Source of the DNA: Atopobiaceae bacterium
Lineage (GTDB): Bacteria; Actinomycetota; Coriobacteriia; Coriobacteriales; Atopobiaceae
Direction: 5' to 3'
NCBI GenBank assembly: GCA_015258485.1
Contig: JABZIF010000019.1
Span: forward strand, 1 to 14,556
DNA length: 14,556 nucleotides
The notes below the pieces were generated by a model, which saw only the letters and a list, made by a program, of their open reading frames with translations, searched no databases and was not told where the DNA came from. This document shows positions 13,677 to 14,556 of the stretch, in pieces. Every line of letters begins with the position of its first letter. Position 1 is the first letter of the stretch. Both the position numbers and the translations under genes were made by a program.

Positions 13677-14556
13677 TTACCAGATGACAATCTTTGTACC
13701 ATAAGGAATATTGTCATATATCCATTTAGCATTTGATGTTGCAAGGCGTACACAACCATGGGAGCCGTTATAACCCAGTCTTCCGTCACGTACGGTATAA
13801 CCATCAGCATGATACAAAATGGAATGAATCAGATATTCACCTGTAATTGTGGTGTAATACCAGCATCTATATCCAGAACCAAAATAGAGTCCTTTTCCTC
13901 CAACGCTAAATTGTCCGTGTGGAGTCCACATTCCTGGGGCACCTGTTGTACATCGCCATTCATACCATGGGACCCAGTTACCTCTGTATCCTTTATAAAC
14001 TGCAAAACGATTTCCCGTTGTATCAACCTGGATAAGCCAGTTTGTAGCGCTTGAGTATCCTTGTGCATAACGATACATATCTGGATAGTAGCAAGGTTGT
14101 TCTATCATGGCACCATCAGCACCAGCCCAGTAAAGTCTATTTCCCCATGTCAAATAGCCAGTTTGCATAGTGCCATTTTTATCAAGATAGTAGTCTTTGC
14201 CGCCATCTTTAATCCAGCCAGTAAGCATTTTTCCGTTATCGCCTAGATAATACCAACCGCTTTTAAGGTGTAGCCATCTTGTTTGCATAGCGCCATTGTT
14301 ATCAAAGTAGTACCAAGTTCCATTAATTTTTACCCAATCAGATGCAGAAGAGCCATCTTCTTGATAGTAATATGTGATCCCATCCTCGTTAATCCATCCA
14401 GTTTTAACTTTGTGATTTGAGTCGACATGGAGCTTAAGTCCAGGAAGTTCAATGATTCCAGTAGGTTGGGAACCGTCGTCTGCGGTAAAGATTCCATCAG
14501 ATGAAATATGGCCAGTGAGAATTCCATCTGGTCCTGACCAGCGTTTCTCGCCATTT
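13677..14556 (-). CDS. L,D-transpeptidase (YkuD domain) with N-terminal cell-wall-binding repeats; 5' end outside window
   Basis: Extracellular peptidoglycan enzyme that makes 3-3 crosslinks or attaches proteins, with a binding module for the cell wall. The frame is open from the right edge (14556) to the stop at 13677, giving about 292 residues; the start and any signal peptide lie outside. An internal ATG at 14288 is not the real start because the repeats run through it. The N-terminal part is a string of about 20-residue aromatic/Gly repeats such as GTWYYFDNNGAMQT, SGWYYLGDNGKMLTGW and KDYYLDKNGTMQTG (choline- or glucan-binding type). The C-terminal part is a YkuD domain with TPHGQFSV, LIHSILY and SHGCVRL; the catalytic Cys is encoded at 13752-13754. 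Convergent with the ruv operon. The exact carbohydrate ligand cannot be read from sequence. Confidence 0.93.
   Translation of the reverse strand, partial: NGEKRWSGPDGILTGHISSDGIFTADDGSQPTGIIELPGLKLHVDSNHKVKTGWINEDGITYYYQEDGSSASDWVKINGTWYYFDNNGAMQTRWLHLKSGWYYLGDNGKMLTGWIKDGGKDYYLDKNGTMQTGYLTWGNRLYWAGADGAMIEQPCYYPDMYRYAQGYSSATNWLIQVDTTGNRFAVYKGYRGNWVPWYEWRCTTGAPGMWTPHGQFSVGGKGLYFGSGYRCWYYTTITGEYLIHSILYHADGYTVRDGRLGYNGSHGCVRLATSNAKWIYDNIPYGTKIVIW
14161..14310 (-). repeat. Near-identical 30-bp direct repeat within the cell-wall-binding module
   Basis: Positions 14161-14190 and 14281-14310 match at 26 of 30 bases, 120 bp apart. They encode the equivalent motifs LDKNGTMQT and FDNNGAMQT. This reflects internal duplication of cell-wall-binding repeat units, a common source of length variation in such proteins. 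Confidence 0.8.

Noticed and set aside
13677..14288. The L,D-transpeptidase beginning at the internal ATG at 14288
   Set aside because: The frame upstream is open to the edge and encodes more repeats of the same type, so the true start is outside the window.
14330..14554. A separate 74-residue minus-strand reading frame upstream of the L,D-transpeptidase
   Set aside because: It is in another frame from the cell-wall-binding repeats, which read continuously (WSGPDGILTG, GWINEDGITYYY) through the same bases into the peptidase gene. It is a shadow.
1..14556. CRISPR array, transposon, prophage or attachment site
   Set aside because: No regularly spaced repeats, transposase or integrase motifs, or target duplications were seen; gene content is housekeeping.

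Overview
The window looks like chromosomal core DNA from a moderately AT-rich actinobacterium, most likely class Coriobacteriia near Atopobium/Lancefieldella/Olsenella. The grounds are an actinobacterial-type DnaE1 with a complete PHP metal site, a LexA box of the GAAC-N4-GTTC type, tandem PepC-type aminopeptidases, and an L,D-transpeptidase carrying cell-wall-binding repeats. The genus is inferred from protein style, not from a database search. I see no phage, transposon, CRISPR array or tRNA.

Layout. Positions 1-105 hold the 5' part of the RNase P RNA gene (minus strand, running off the left edge). It is divergent from a stand-alone glucose-type PTS EIIA (205-738) and a YigZ/IMPACT-family protein (778-1419). 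A hairpin terminator at 1423-1454 separates these from two minus-strand paralogous C1-family aminopeptidases, pepC2 (3024-4382) upstream and pepC1 (1476-2957) downstream, with a hairpin between them. A 270-bp AT-rich divergent region (4411-4676) leads to dnaE (4677-8513), followed by a one-domain superoxide reductase (8625-8990) and a strong terminator (9037-9064).

Next comes a 595-residue protein (9124-10911) built like glutamine-dependent NAD+ synthetase, but with the catalytic motifs of both domains replaced. It is followed by ruvC-ruvA-ruvB (10972-13174), tightly overlapping and preceded by a near-textbook LexA/SOS box over the promoter, and by a small uncharacterised helical protein (13184-13579) that appears to be the last gene of that operon. 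A 15-bp-stem terminator (13622-13655) lies between this operon and a convergent minus-strand L,D-transpeptidase with cell-wall-binding repeats (13677 to the right edge, start outside the window).

Functionally the window mixes replication and repair (dnaE, ruvCAB under SOS control), RNA processing (rnpB), peptide turnover (pepC pair), sugar transport, oxygen defence (superoxide reductase) and envelope remodelling. The most interesting items are the apparent pseudo-NAD synthetase, the superoxide reductase with a cysteine-free remnant of the desulforedoxin domain (class III-like), the divergence between the two PepC paralogues, a roughly 60-residue insertion in the DnaE PHP domain, and the uncharacterised fourth gene of the SOS operon.
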